The notes under the pieces: model-generated
What the model saw: only the letters and a program-made list of their open reading frames with translations
What the model was told of the DNA's origin: nothing
Database searches by the model: none
DNA from: JBDREF01 sp043820045
Lineage (GTDB): Bacteria > Planctomycetota > Phycisphaerae > Sedimentisphaerales > Anaerobacaceae
Direction: 5' to 3'
NCBI GenBank assembly: GCA_043820045.1
Contig: JBDREF010000333.1
Coordinates: 1 to 6,921 of the forward strand
Length of the DNA stretch: 6,921 nt
Shown: positions 1-5,173 of the stretch, piece after piece
Layout of the letters: every line of letters begins with the position of its first letter
Numbering within the stretch: the first letter of the stretch is position 1
Made by a program: the position numbers and the translations under genes

Positions 1-366
1 ATAATCATCCTTCATCTCGGTCAGGGCTTCTTTAAGGCAGCACTCGCGCTCCGCAATGCCTACCATCTGCTGCTCGAACGCGGACAGGTCTAAACTGGCC
101 GGCGCCAGCTCCAACCTGTCACTGATCTGCCAGAGTATTTCGGTCATCTTGATCGGCTCGTTTCTGCTCCTGCTGATCAGGACATCGTAGATGCTCTGTT
201 CGATCTGCTCCTCAGGTACGGCCAGGCCGACTGCGCAGTGCGACTGCGGGTCCATATCGACCAGCAGAACCCGCTGGCCAGCCTCGGCAAGAGCACTCGC
301 CAGGTTTATTGATACCGTTGTCTTGCCACAACCACCTTTTTGATTAACAACCGCTATGGTCTTCAT
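1..366 (-). CDS. ParA/Soj-family partitioning ATPase, N-terminal part (3' end outside window)
   Basis: The first 122 residues of a P-loop ATPase of the ParA/MinD superfamily are visible; the rest lies beyond the left edge. The protein starts MKTIAVVNQKGG and carries the deviant Walker A motif KGGCGKTT at residues 10-17, with the two-lysine signature of the family, followed by the Walker A' strand VLLVDMDPQ at residues 33-41. The usual motif is KGGVGKT, so a cysteine replaces valine, which should be tolerated. Members move or position DNA, plasmids or protein complexes by ATP-dependent dimerisation on the nucleoid, usually with a ParB-type partner. No ParB gene or parS site is visible here, so a chromosomal Soj role and an orphan positioning role cannot be separated. 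The ATG at 364-366 is supported by GGAGAGA four bases upstream. It is transcribed divergently from the isomerase-like gene at 815. Family assignment is firm; the specific role is not. Confidence 0.93.
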   Translation of the reverse strand, partial: MKTIAVVNQKGGCGKTTVSINLASALAEAGQRVLLVDMDPQSHCAVGLAVPEEQIEQSIYDVLISRSRNEPIKMTEILWQISDRLELAPASLDLSAFEQQMVGIAERECCLKEALTEMKDDY

Positions 367-604
367 TGTTTCTCTCCAGCCCACAAAATTGGGGATAGCC
401 CGAAAAAATCCCTTTTCGCTGTAGAAAACGCCTTGTCAGCGTCGTAAGAACAGCACTACACCTTTTTTATTTTCTTCGGCAAAGAAATAAGAAAAACTTT
501 ACCTTTTTATGGGACGGGCCAATAAAAACAGAACTATCCGCACGGACAGATGACATTCATGCGCGATTATCAGCAATTGATGGCTGAAAGACAGAGTGCT
601 GCAT

Positions 605-623
605 ATTTGTTCCGATAACAAAT
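605..623. promoter_or_regulatory. inverted repeat, possible operator
   Basis: ATTTGTT and AACAAAT form a perfect 7-bp dyad around a 5-base spacer (CCGAT). Its size and symmetry resemble a binding site for a dimeric helix-turn-helix regulator. It lies about 70-90 bases upstream of the candidate promoter at 693-720. No T-run follows, so it does not look like a terminator. The regulator and target are unknown. Confidence 0.3.
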
Positions 624-692
624 GTCCCGCCGTCAATGTCCGCTGAAAGCACAATAAAGTACGTTTTCTGTGAACGATTGAAGTTTTTCAAT

Positions 693-720
693 TTGGATTA
701 TCCGGGGAAACTGGTATATT
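693..720 (+). promoter_or_regulatory. candidate sigma-70-type promoter for the isomerase-like gene
   Basis: TTGGAT at 693-698 and TATATT at 715-720 are separated by 16 bases and resemble -35 and -10 boxes. This would start transcription near 727 and leave a leader of about 88 bases before the ATG at 815. A small inverted repeat TTGAA/TTCAA at 678-691 abuts the -35 box. The match is by eye only. Confidence 0.35.
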
Positions 721-801
721 GCGGACAGTCGCCCGGATACATGGTGGGGACGGGTGTGCATCGGTAAATTGGTTGATAATTTTCGGGTACATACGCCAGT
801 T

Positions 802-806
802 AGGAG
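802..806 (+). promoter_or_regulatory. ribosome binding site that decides the start of the isomerase-like gene
   Basis: AGGAG lies eight bases before the ATG at 815. The in-frame TTG at 719 has no comparable site and would place a non-secretory extension in front of the Tat signal, so 815 is the better start. Confidence 0.75.
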
Positions 807-814
807 ATGGAGTT

Positions 815-1702
815 ATGAGAGACAGAATGGTTGAACGCCGCAGCTTCCTGAAGTACGCCGCTTCGGCCGCCGTCGGGACGGCCCTGCTGGGAAGGCCGGC
901 GCCAGTTCACGCCGGTCAAAGAGGGGCCAGATTGCACAAAGCGCTTCAATTTGGGATGTTGCCCAAGAGCCTTTCCGACGCGGACAAATTCAAACTCGCG
1001 AAAAAGTGCGGTTTTGAGGGCATCGAGGGCTCGCCGATGGAAGACCTGGCAGCCGCCAAGGAGCTGGCTGCCCTGGCACGCGAGGCCGGCACGCCGATTC
1101 ACTCTATTGTTTACGGCGGCTGGGGAGCGCCGTTTTCAGATCCAAGGCCGGAAGTGATAGACAAGGGACTGGCCGGGATGGAGACGGCACTGCGCAGCGC
1201 CAAAGCGCTCGGTGCCGACACGGTTCTGCTCGTACCGGCGGTTCTCAACGAAGACGTGGGATACGGCCAAGCCTACGAGCGCTCACAGAAACATATACGC
1301 AAACTGCTGCCGCTGGCCGCGGAGCTTCGCGTGGTCATTGCGGTCGAGAACGTGTGGAACAAATTCCTGCTCAGCCCGCTCGAGTTCGCGCGGTACGTGG
1401 ACGAATTCGACAGCCCGTGGCTGAAGGCCTACTTCGACGTCGGCAATGTCATCATCTACGGCTATGCACAGGATTGGATCCGCACGCTCGGCAAACGCAT
1501 CGTGAAAATCCACCTAAAAGACTTCAAGCGCAAGGGCTATGAATGGACCAACCTGCTCGAAGGTGACGTGAACTGGAAACAGGTGCGGCTGGCGCTGGGT
1601 GAGATCGGTTACGACGGTTTCCTGACGCCCGAACTCAGGGGCGGAGACGAAGAATACCTGACGGACCTGTCCAAACGCATCGATAAGATTGTCGCGATGT
1701 AG
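815..1702 (+). CDS. Tat-exported sugar phosphate isomerase/epimerase-like TIM-barrel protein
   Basis: This 295-residue protein belongs to the xylose isomerase-like/AP endonuclease 2 TIM-barrel superfamily, whose members isomerise or epimerise sugars, or act on related polyols, at a divalent metal. Residues 7-13 (ERRSFLK) fit the twin-arginine consensus. They precede a hydrophobic Ala-rich stretch and a likely cleavage site after VHA at about residue 33, so the mature protein should be exported folded. There is no lipobox cysteine. The expected four metal ligands appear in order and with family-like spacing: E178 in AVEN, D208 in YFDVGN, H233 in KIHLKDF and E273 in TPEL. K235 follows the metal His as usual. 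The frame is open back to a TTG at 719, but the ribosome binding site and Tat signal favour 815; an ATG at 827 is a second possibility. The gene stands alone with hairpins directly after it. The substrate cannot be read from the sequence; a myo-inositol or sugar-acid role is possible. Confidence 0.9.
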   Translation: MRDRMVERRSFLKYAASAAVGTALLGRPAPVHAGQRGARLHKALQFGMLPKSLSDADKFKLAKKCGFEGIEGSPMEDLAAAKELAALAREAGTPIHSIVYGGWGAPFSDPRPEVIDKGLAGMETALRSAKALGADTVLLVPAVLNEDVGYGQAYERSQKHIRKLLPLAAELRVVIAVENVWNKFLLSPLEFARYVDEFDSPWLKAYFDVGNVIIYGYAQDWIRTLGKRIVKIHLKDFKRKGYEWTNLLEGDVNWKQVRLALGEIGYDGFLTPELRGGDEEYLTDLSKRIDKIVAM

Positions 1703-1788
1703 CAGGCCGGGTTTTTTAGCCCCCAGGCCTGCCTTGGGGGGTTAATGCCCCCGACCGCCGGGGTCGGGGAGCTAATTGGGGGGTAATT
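1702..1788. repeat. cluster of GC-rich hairpins and G-runs directly after the isomerase-like gene
   Basis: Several overlapping inverted repeats lie here. GCAGGCC at 1702-1708 can pair with GGCCTGC at 1726-1732. An alternative stem pairs CCCCCAGGC with GCCT(T)GGGGG between 1720 and 1740. CCCCGACC at 1749-1756 pairs perfectly with GGTCGGGG at 1762-1769. A short direct repeat, TTGGGGGGT, occurs at 1734-1742 and 1776-1784. The plus strand has four G-runs of at least four bases (1736-1741, 1760-1763, 1766-1769, 1778-1783). The position suggests a role at the mRNA 3' end, but no T-run follows the stems, so a classical terminator is not shown. A dispersed repeat element is the other option. Confidence 0.55.
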
Positions 1789-2093
1789 CCCGCTCGCGCG
1801 GCCCGGATACCGTCCGCCTGTTGCTCCAGCGGCACCCCCTTTTTCAGTTCCAAAAAGGCCTATTCTCCATTTTAGAGGCAACTTTTTTCGCTCGGAGTGC
1901 CATACAGTTGTCACTCCTCGAAAAATTTTCTTTTTTCCGACAATCCGACCTGCTATTTTAAAGATATGCGAGATAATCCTCAGCCCTGACGATGAAAAGC
2001 TGTCAAGCTCTGTGAAAAAAGGCCCGACTCGCACCAATTAAAGACGCAGTTGTTCAAGTTCCAGAACGCCTGAGATAGTAACGAACACACCAT
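1789..2093. other. non-coding stretch without recognisable genes
   Basis: No reading frame here has a ribosome binding site or recognisable protein. The stretch is much more AT-rich and T-tract-rich than the flanking genes. The only structure I see is an imperfect stem at 1894-1917 (GGAGTG pairing with CACTCC, extended by CA/TG inside). An A/T-rich tract follows, with TTTTTT some distance away, so termination activity is doubtful. Confidence 0.5.
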
Positions 2094-2137
2094 AAAAAAA
2101 GGTTCCCTCTTCTGCGGTCCATAGCAGAAGGGGAACC
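2094..2137 (-). terminator. intrinsic terminator of hsp20
   Basis: GCAGAAGGGGAACC (plus-strand 2124-2137) pairs with GGTTCCCTCTTCTGC (2101-2115) around an 8-base loop, giving 14 pairs with one bulged base. On the minus strand the stem is followed by seven T residues (A-run at 2094-2100 on the plus strand). It begins 44 bases past the hsp20 stop codon and is oriented correctly for that gene. Confidence 0.9.
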
Positions 2138-2181
2138 ATTTTGATCGTTCGTTCGCCGGCGGTTATGCGATGCCGGGCGGG

Positions 2182-2625
2182 TTATCCTTTGACCTTGACT
2201 TTTACTGCTTTTGCAGTGGCGGCTTTGGGCAGGGTGATGGACAGTACGCCGTCTTTGCATACCGCGTCGATCTTGCCTGCTTCAACGTCCGTGGGCAGAG
2301 TCAGCTCGCGCCTGAAGCTGCCGTAGGTGCTCTCAACGTGGTAGTAGCCTTTTTCCTTCTTCTCTTCTTCGAACTTCTTCTCTCCGCTTATGGTCAATGT
2401 ATTGCCGTAAACGGAGATGTCGATATCCTCTGCCTTGCAGCCGGGAACCTCGGCTCTGATGACAATCGCATCTTCTTCCTCGGCAACGTCGATTGCAGGC
2501 CAGGCCTTGTACCCGGCGAACGGCCTGTCCAGACCCCTGAAGAAGCTGTCGAACAAATCGTCCATTTCGCTGTGAAGTCCCGCCAGCCCATTTCTATTTC
2601 TCTTGTTGAAAGGTACCAGTGCCAT
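2182..2625 (-). CDS. Hsp20/alpha-crystallin small heat-shock protein
   Basis: This 147-residue protein is an ATP-independent holdase that binds unfolding proteins in the cytosol and keeps them ready for refolding by DnaK/ClpB systems. A short N-terminal arm with MDDLFDSFFRGLD (residues 21-33) precedes the alpha-crystallin domain at about residues 42-134. The domain holds PAIDVAEEEDAIVIRAEVPG, the GSFRRELTLP segment (102-111) and the hallmark DGVLSITLPK near its end (125-134). The tail ends in a Lys/Val repeat; VKV near residues 141-145 may serve as the usual I-x-I anchor. The length is normal for bacterial members. The frame is open further upstream, but the ATG at 2625 follows a near-perfect Shine-Dalgarno site, and the longer version would begin upstream of the predicted transcription start. 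The gene is monocistronic, with its own terminator and a sigma-54 promoter upstream. Confidence 0.96.
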   Translation of the reverse strand: MALVPFNKRNRNGLAGLHSEMDDLFDSFFRGLDRPFAGYKAWPAIDVAEEEDAIVIRAEVPGCKAEDIDISVYGNTLTISGEKKFEEEKKEKGYYHVESTYGSFRRELTLPTDVEAGKIDAVCKDGVLSITLPKAATAKAVKVKVKG

Positions 2626-2630
2626 AGTAA

Positions 2631-2638
2631 CACCTCCT
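2631..2638 (-). promoter_or_regulatory. strong ribosome binding site of hsp20
   Basis: AGGAGGTG on the minus strand, five bases before the ATG at 2625, is almost fully complementary to the 3' end of 16S rRNA. It fixes the start at 2625 rather than at the upstream in-frame start at 2721. Confidence 0.9.
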
Positions 2639-2704
2639 ATCTGAATTTCTAAACTCTTCCCATCGGACTTTTCTTCCAACTTACTACTCTCGCTAATAGC
2701 ATTC

Positions 2705-2720
2705 TGCAAAATGCGTGCCA
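2705..2720 (-). promoter_or_regulatory. sigma-54 (RpoN) -24/-12 promoter of hsp20
   Basis: Reading the minus strand, TGGCACG-N4-TTGCA runs from 2720 to 2705. This matches the sigma-54 consensus TGGCACG-N4-TTGCW at every specified base, with correct GG-to-GC spacing and a T before the GG. It predicts a start near 2694 (an A on the minus strand) and a leader of about 69 bases before the hsp20 ATG. Sigma-54 promoters need an ATP-driven activator bound upstream, and candidate sites are present at 2796-2830. Confidence 0.85.
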
Positions 2721-2795
2721 AACCGTCTCTTTGCCGAAAGTCCTCAAAAACCGCGCCAAACAGCCCGTTGCAGCCCTTTTATCGTCTCGCCGCGG

Positions 2796-2830
2796 CTGTC
2801 AATTTGGCACTTGTTCTGTCAATTTGATAC
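2796..2830. promoter_or_regulatory. tandem 15-bp imperfect dyads, candidate activator-binding site
   Basis: CTGTCAATTTGGCAC at 2796-2810 and CTGTCAATTTGATAC at 2816-2830 are direct repeats differing at two positions and spaced 20 bp apart, about two helical turns. Each is also a near palindrome of the form TGTCAA-N-TTGACA with one mismatch. The centres fall about 109 and 129 bases upstream of the predicted sigma-54 start, where enhancer-binding proteins of the NtrC type usually bind. They also lie 80-115 bases before the divergent gene at 2912. The binding protein is unknown. Confidence 0.6.
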
Positions 2831-2835
2831 GGCGG

Positions 2836-2864
2836 TTGTGGCAATCGAACAAATGCTGTAAACT
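2836..2864 (+). promoter_or_regulatory. weak candidate promoter of the nucleotidyltransferase-TPM-LemA operon
   Basis: TTGTGG at 2836-2841 and TAAACT at 2859-2864 are 17 bases apart, with TG directly before the second box as in extended -10 promoters. The boxes match the sigma-70 consensus only partly. The position, about 50 bases before the ATG at 2912, is suitable. Confidence 0.3.
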
Positions 2865-2911
2865 AAGCGTAACTTTCAATCTGTGCTGGAAAACGAAGGG
2901 GTAAAAAGAAG

Positions 2912-3670
2912 ATGGCCGCAAATAAGACTGATCTCAAACTCGATGCAATCGACGCTCAGGTCCGCGACGGCGTGAATGCGTTCTGCGAGAAAATTCTGCC
3001 GGCCCTGGGCGACAATCTCCGCAGCATCACCGTGGTCGGCAGCAGCGTGACAGAGGACTTCAAGCCAGGCCTCAGTGACATCAATACCGTCCTGGTCCTC
3101 GGCCGACAAAACCTCCCTTCGCTCAACGCGCTGGCCGCGCTGGTCAGACCGATGAGCAGGAAAAGAATTTCCCCGCCGCTGCTCATGACGGCATCTTATA
3201 TCGAGCGGTCACGCGACGTGTTCGGCGTTGAGTTTCTCGACTTTCAACTGAGCCATCGGACGATCCTGGGCGACGACCCTTTTGCCTCCCTCACGTTCGA
3301 GAAAAAGGATGTTCGTCTCCAGTGCGAACGCGAGCTTAAAGCCATGCTTATCAGGCTCAGACAGGGCTACATCGCCTCGGCGGCCGACAGGAAACTCGTG
3401 CGAGATATCCTCATCTCGACGGCAAAAGGACTGGAACCGCTCCTGCGGGCGATCTTGTGGCTGAGAGACATCGAGCGGGCCGCCGGCGCCGAACGCACGT
3501 TCAAGAAAGCAGCGGGCGAGTTGTCCATCAATCTGGATTCCGTGACAGCCGCGGGACAATGGCGGCGCCGGAAGATTCGTTTGAGCGAAACCGAAATGCA
3601 AAACAGCTTCGAATCAATCTACTCAACGATTGACCAGTTAGCTGATGCCGTCGATAGGCTCGAGGTATAG
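2912..3670 (+). CDS. nucleotidyltransferase-fold protein of unknown substrate
   Basis: This 252-residue protein has the front half of a DNA polymerase beta-like nucleotidyltransferase domain. Strand ITVVGSS (39-45) is followed by SDINTVLVL (55-63), the family pattern of a Gly-Ser turn followed by an acidic motif. GVEFLDF (105-111) offers the third acidic residue (E107 or D110). Position 58 is Asn where canonical enzymes have the second Asp, so catalysis is uncertain. The C-terminal half (about 130-250) looks mostly helical and Arg/Lys-rich, as expected of an accessory helical domain. There is no signal peptide or membrane segment, so it should be cytosolic. GAAGGGG about ten bases before the ATG is a plausible ribosome binding site. 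The stop lies three bases before the TPM gene, so the two are almost surely co-transcribed. Relatives transfer nucleotides to RNA, proteins or antibiotics, but nothing here identifies the target. Confidence 0.72.
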   Translation: MAANKTDLKLDAIDAQVRDGVNAFCEKILPALGDNLRSITVVGSSVTEDFKPGLSDINTVLVLGRQNLPSLNALAALVRPMSRKRISPPLLMTASYIERSRDVFGVEFLDFQLSHRTILGDDPFASLTFEKKDVRLQCERELKAMLIRLRQGYIASAADRKLVRDILISTAKGLEPLLRAILWLRDIERAAGAERTFKKAAGELSINLDSVTAAGQWRRRKIRLSETEMQNSFESIYSTIDQLADAVDRLEV

Positions 3671-3673
3671 ATT

Positions 3674-4465
3674 ATGCAAAGAAGCTTTCGCGCATTGACT
3701 GTACTTGTGCTTTCGGTATCGGCCCTTACTGCCGTCGGCTACGGCCAAACCGATTTGCCGATGCCGGATCACTACGTCGAGGACTACGCCAACGTCATAA
3801 ATGCCTCCGATGAGCAGGCCCTTAACGGGATACTCCAGGAACTGGAGCAGAAAACCCGCGCTCAGTATATCGTTCTGACTGTGCAGACAACCGCCGGAAT
3901 GCCTATCGAGCAATTCTCCATCGAATTAGTCCAGAAATGGAAGCTCGGCCAAAAAGGTAAAGACAACGGAATGCTTTTTACCCTCGCAGCGAAGGACAGG
4001 AAATACCGATTCGAGGTAGGCTATGGATTAGAGGGCTTTGTAACGGATCAGTACTGCGGCCGTATCGGGCGAGAAGTTCTTGTGCCGTATCTGAGGAAGG
4101 GAGACTTCAGCCAGGGCATCTGCCAAGCCAACTTACAAATTGTTCAGAAGATTGCCTCCGAAGCAGGCGTGTCTCTGAGCGGCATGCCCAACATTACGCC
4201 CGTCCCCGTCAGAGGCAGACCGAGAGGCCTGCCTTGCTGTGGCGCTGCTGTGCCCATGTTGTTCATCATGCTGCTGATCTTTGGCGGCGGTAGAGGGATG
4301 GGGTGGTGGTTCCTTCTGCCGTTTATGTTCGGCGGATTCGGGGGCCACGGCGGCTACGGCCGCTCCGGCTCGTTCGGAGGCGGAAGTTTCGGCGGGGGGT
4401 TCGGAAGCTTCGGCGGCGGCATGGGCGGTGGATTCGGAGGGGGAGGCGCAAGTGGCGGCTGGTAA
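3674..4465 (+). CDS. TPM-domain (YgcG/Psb32-like) membrane protein with Gly-rich tail
   Basis: This 263-residue protein has a signal peptide at residues 1 to about 24 (hydrophobic LTVLVLSVSALTAVGYG) and an extracytoplasmic TPM domain at about 32-165. Family landmarks are VEDYANVINASDEQ, KDNGMLFTLAAKDRKYRFEVGYGLEG (split around residues 96-121) and a following LVPYLRKGDFSQGI. One or two hydrophobic stretches (about 189-220, including the Trp pair at 211-212) should anchor it in the membrane. The last 45 residues are Gly/Phe/Ser repeats ending in GGGGASGGW, typical of this family. TPM proteins have been reported with phosphatase-like activity and, in plants, photosystem II repair roles; the bacterial function is unsettled. 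It starts three bases after the nucleotidyltransferase stop, with GAGGT as ribosome binding site at 3662-3666, and the LemA gene follows after 49 bases, a common pairing in bacteria. Confidence 0.9.
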   Translation: MQRSFRALTVLVLSVSALTAVGYGQTDLPMPDHYVEDYANVINASDEQALNGILQELEQKTRAQYIVLTVQTTAGMPIEQFSIELVQKWKLGQKGKDNGMLFTLAAKDRKYRFEVGYGLEGFVTDQYCGRIGREVLVPYLRKGDFSQGICQANLQIVQKIASEAGVSLSGMPNITPVPVRGRPRGLPCCGAAVPMLFIMLLIFGGGRGMGWWFLLPFMFGGFGGHGGYGRSGSFGGGSFGGGFGSFGGGMGGGFGGGGASGGW

Positions 4466-4514
4466 AGATTCAGTCCGGAATTGAGAATGAAGAAGTCCAA
4501 TAGGGGAAAATAAA

Positions 4515-5102
4515 ATGAAGAACTTCGGAAAAGCATGGGTAGTCCTGGTCGTAATACTCGTGGTTTTGCTGCTGGTGGGCTTGGGCGTGTTTAGCTGGTA
4601 CATCGGGGGTTACAACAAAGCCGTCAATCTCGAGCAGGGCGCCGAGCAGGCCTGGGCGGATATTGACGCCGCCTTGCAGAGAAGGCTCGATCTTGTGCCC
4701 AACCTCGTCAATACCGTCAAAGGATACGCCGAGCACGAGAAAGAGCTGTTCGAAAGCATCGCCAAATCCAGAGAGAAGTATTTCCAGGCGGGCGGCAGAG
4801 CGGACAAAATCGAAGCATCGAATGAAATGACCGGCTTCCTGTCCCGTCTATTGATGCTGCAGGAGAGATATCCGGACTTGAAGGCCAACGAGAACTTTCG
4901 AGACCTTCAGGTAGCTCTCGAAGGGACGGAGAATCGGATAAATGTCGCTCGCACACGATATAACGAGGCAGCCAAGCAACTCAACGCCTACACAAGAGAG
5001 TTCTTTGGCTCATTCTTCTGCAAGCGTGCAGGTGTGGAGAAAGTCGATTACTTCGAAGCCACCGAGCAGGCGAAAACTGAAGTGCCGAAAGTGGAATTCT
5101 AA
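4515..5102 (+). CDS. lemA: LemA family membrane protein
   Basis: The 195-residue protein has a single N-terminal membrane helix (about 8-30) followed by a helical-bundle domain. Family hallmarks are in order: YNKAVNLEQGAEQAWADID (33-51), QRRLDLVPNLVNTVKGYAEHE (split over 55-75), the RYPDLKANENFRDLQ segment (118-132), EGTENRINVARTRYN (136-150) and the short F-rich stretch at 163-168. Length is typical. The molecular function of LemA proteins is not established. They frequently sit beside TPM-domain genes, as here, which suggests a joint role at the membrane. AGGGG about eight bases before the ATG supports the start. A 72-base gap separates its stop from the convergent hflC stop; I found no convincing terminator there. 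Confidence 0.95.
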   Translation: MKNFGKAWVVLVVILVVLLLVGLGVFSWYIGGYNKAVNLEQGAEQAWADIDAALQRRLDLVPNLVNTVKGYAEHEKELFESIAKSREKYFQAGGRADKIEASNEMTGFLSRLLMLQERYPDLKANENFRDLQVALEGTENRINVARTRYNEAAKQLNAYTREFFGSFFCKRAGVEKVDYFEATEQAKTEVPKVEF

Positions 5103-5173
5103 AGGCAGGGTGACAGAAACAAAATACTTGAAAGAAGAAGGAGCAGGTCAGGAACCTTGGGCATTGTCTACGT

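Larger units (their letters stand above)
367..814. other. 448-base intergenic region between divergent genes
   Basis: No convincing gene lies here. The region must hold the promoters for the ParA gene (leftward) and the isomerase-like gene (rightward). It is AT-rich in its left half. It contains an imperfect AT-rich stem-loop at about 467-490 (TTATTTTCTT pairing with AAGAAATAA around a CGGC loop), a perfect 7-bp inverted repeat at 605-623, a smaller TTGAA/TTCAA inverted repeat at 678-691, and a sigma-70-like promoter candidate at 693-720. I could not pick out a good leftward promoter for the ParA gene. Confidence 0.6.

Noticed and set aside
559..618. Small 19-codon open frame (MRDYQQLMAERQ...) in the intergenic region
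   Set aside because: There is no ribosome binding site before the ATG, and its stop falls inside the 605-623 inverted repeat; nothing distinguishes it from chance.
719..814. N-terminal extension of the isomerase-like gene from the TTG at 719
   Set aside because: It overlaps the candidate -10 box, has no ribosome binding site, and would bury the Tat signal about 38 residues inside the protein; the ATG at 815 has a well-placed AGGAG.
1609..2037. 142-codon open frame on the minus strand
   Set aside because: It runs antisense through the end of the isomerase-like gene and the hairpin cluster, has low-complexity Pro/Gly content from that cluster, and no recognisable domain.
2170..2652. 160-codon plus-strand open frame opposite hsp20
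   Set aside because: It is the antisense shadow of an unmistakable alpha-crystallin gene.
2626..2694. RNA thermometer (ROSE or fourU) in the hsp20 leader
   Set aside because: The minus-strand leader is purine-rich and I found no pyrimidine stretch able to pair well with the AGGAGGTG site. No CIRCE element (TTAGCACTC-N9-GAGTGCTAA) is present either.
2626..2721. 32-residue N-terminal extension of Hsp20
   Set aside because: The extended start lies upstream of the predicted transcription start and overlaps the sigma-54 element, while AGGAGGTG sits five bases before the ATG at 2625.
2805..2820. Second sigma-54 element on the plus strand (TGGCAC at 2805-2810) for the divergent operon
   Set aside because: No TTGC or GC doublet occurs at the required spacing downstream, so it is only part of the tandem dyad.
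4133..4603. 156-codon minus-strand open frame opposite the TPM gene
   Set aside because: It is produced by the GC-rich Gly-repeat coding sequence read on the other strand and has no family features.
5145..5157. Short hairpin AGGT-N5-ACCT between lemA and hflC
   Set aside because: A four-base-pair stem without a T-run on either strand is too weak to call a terminator.
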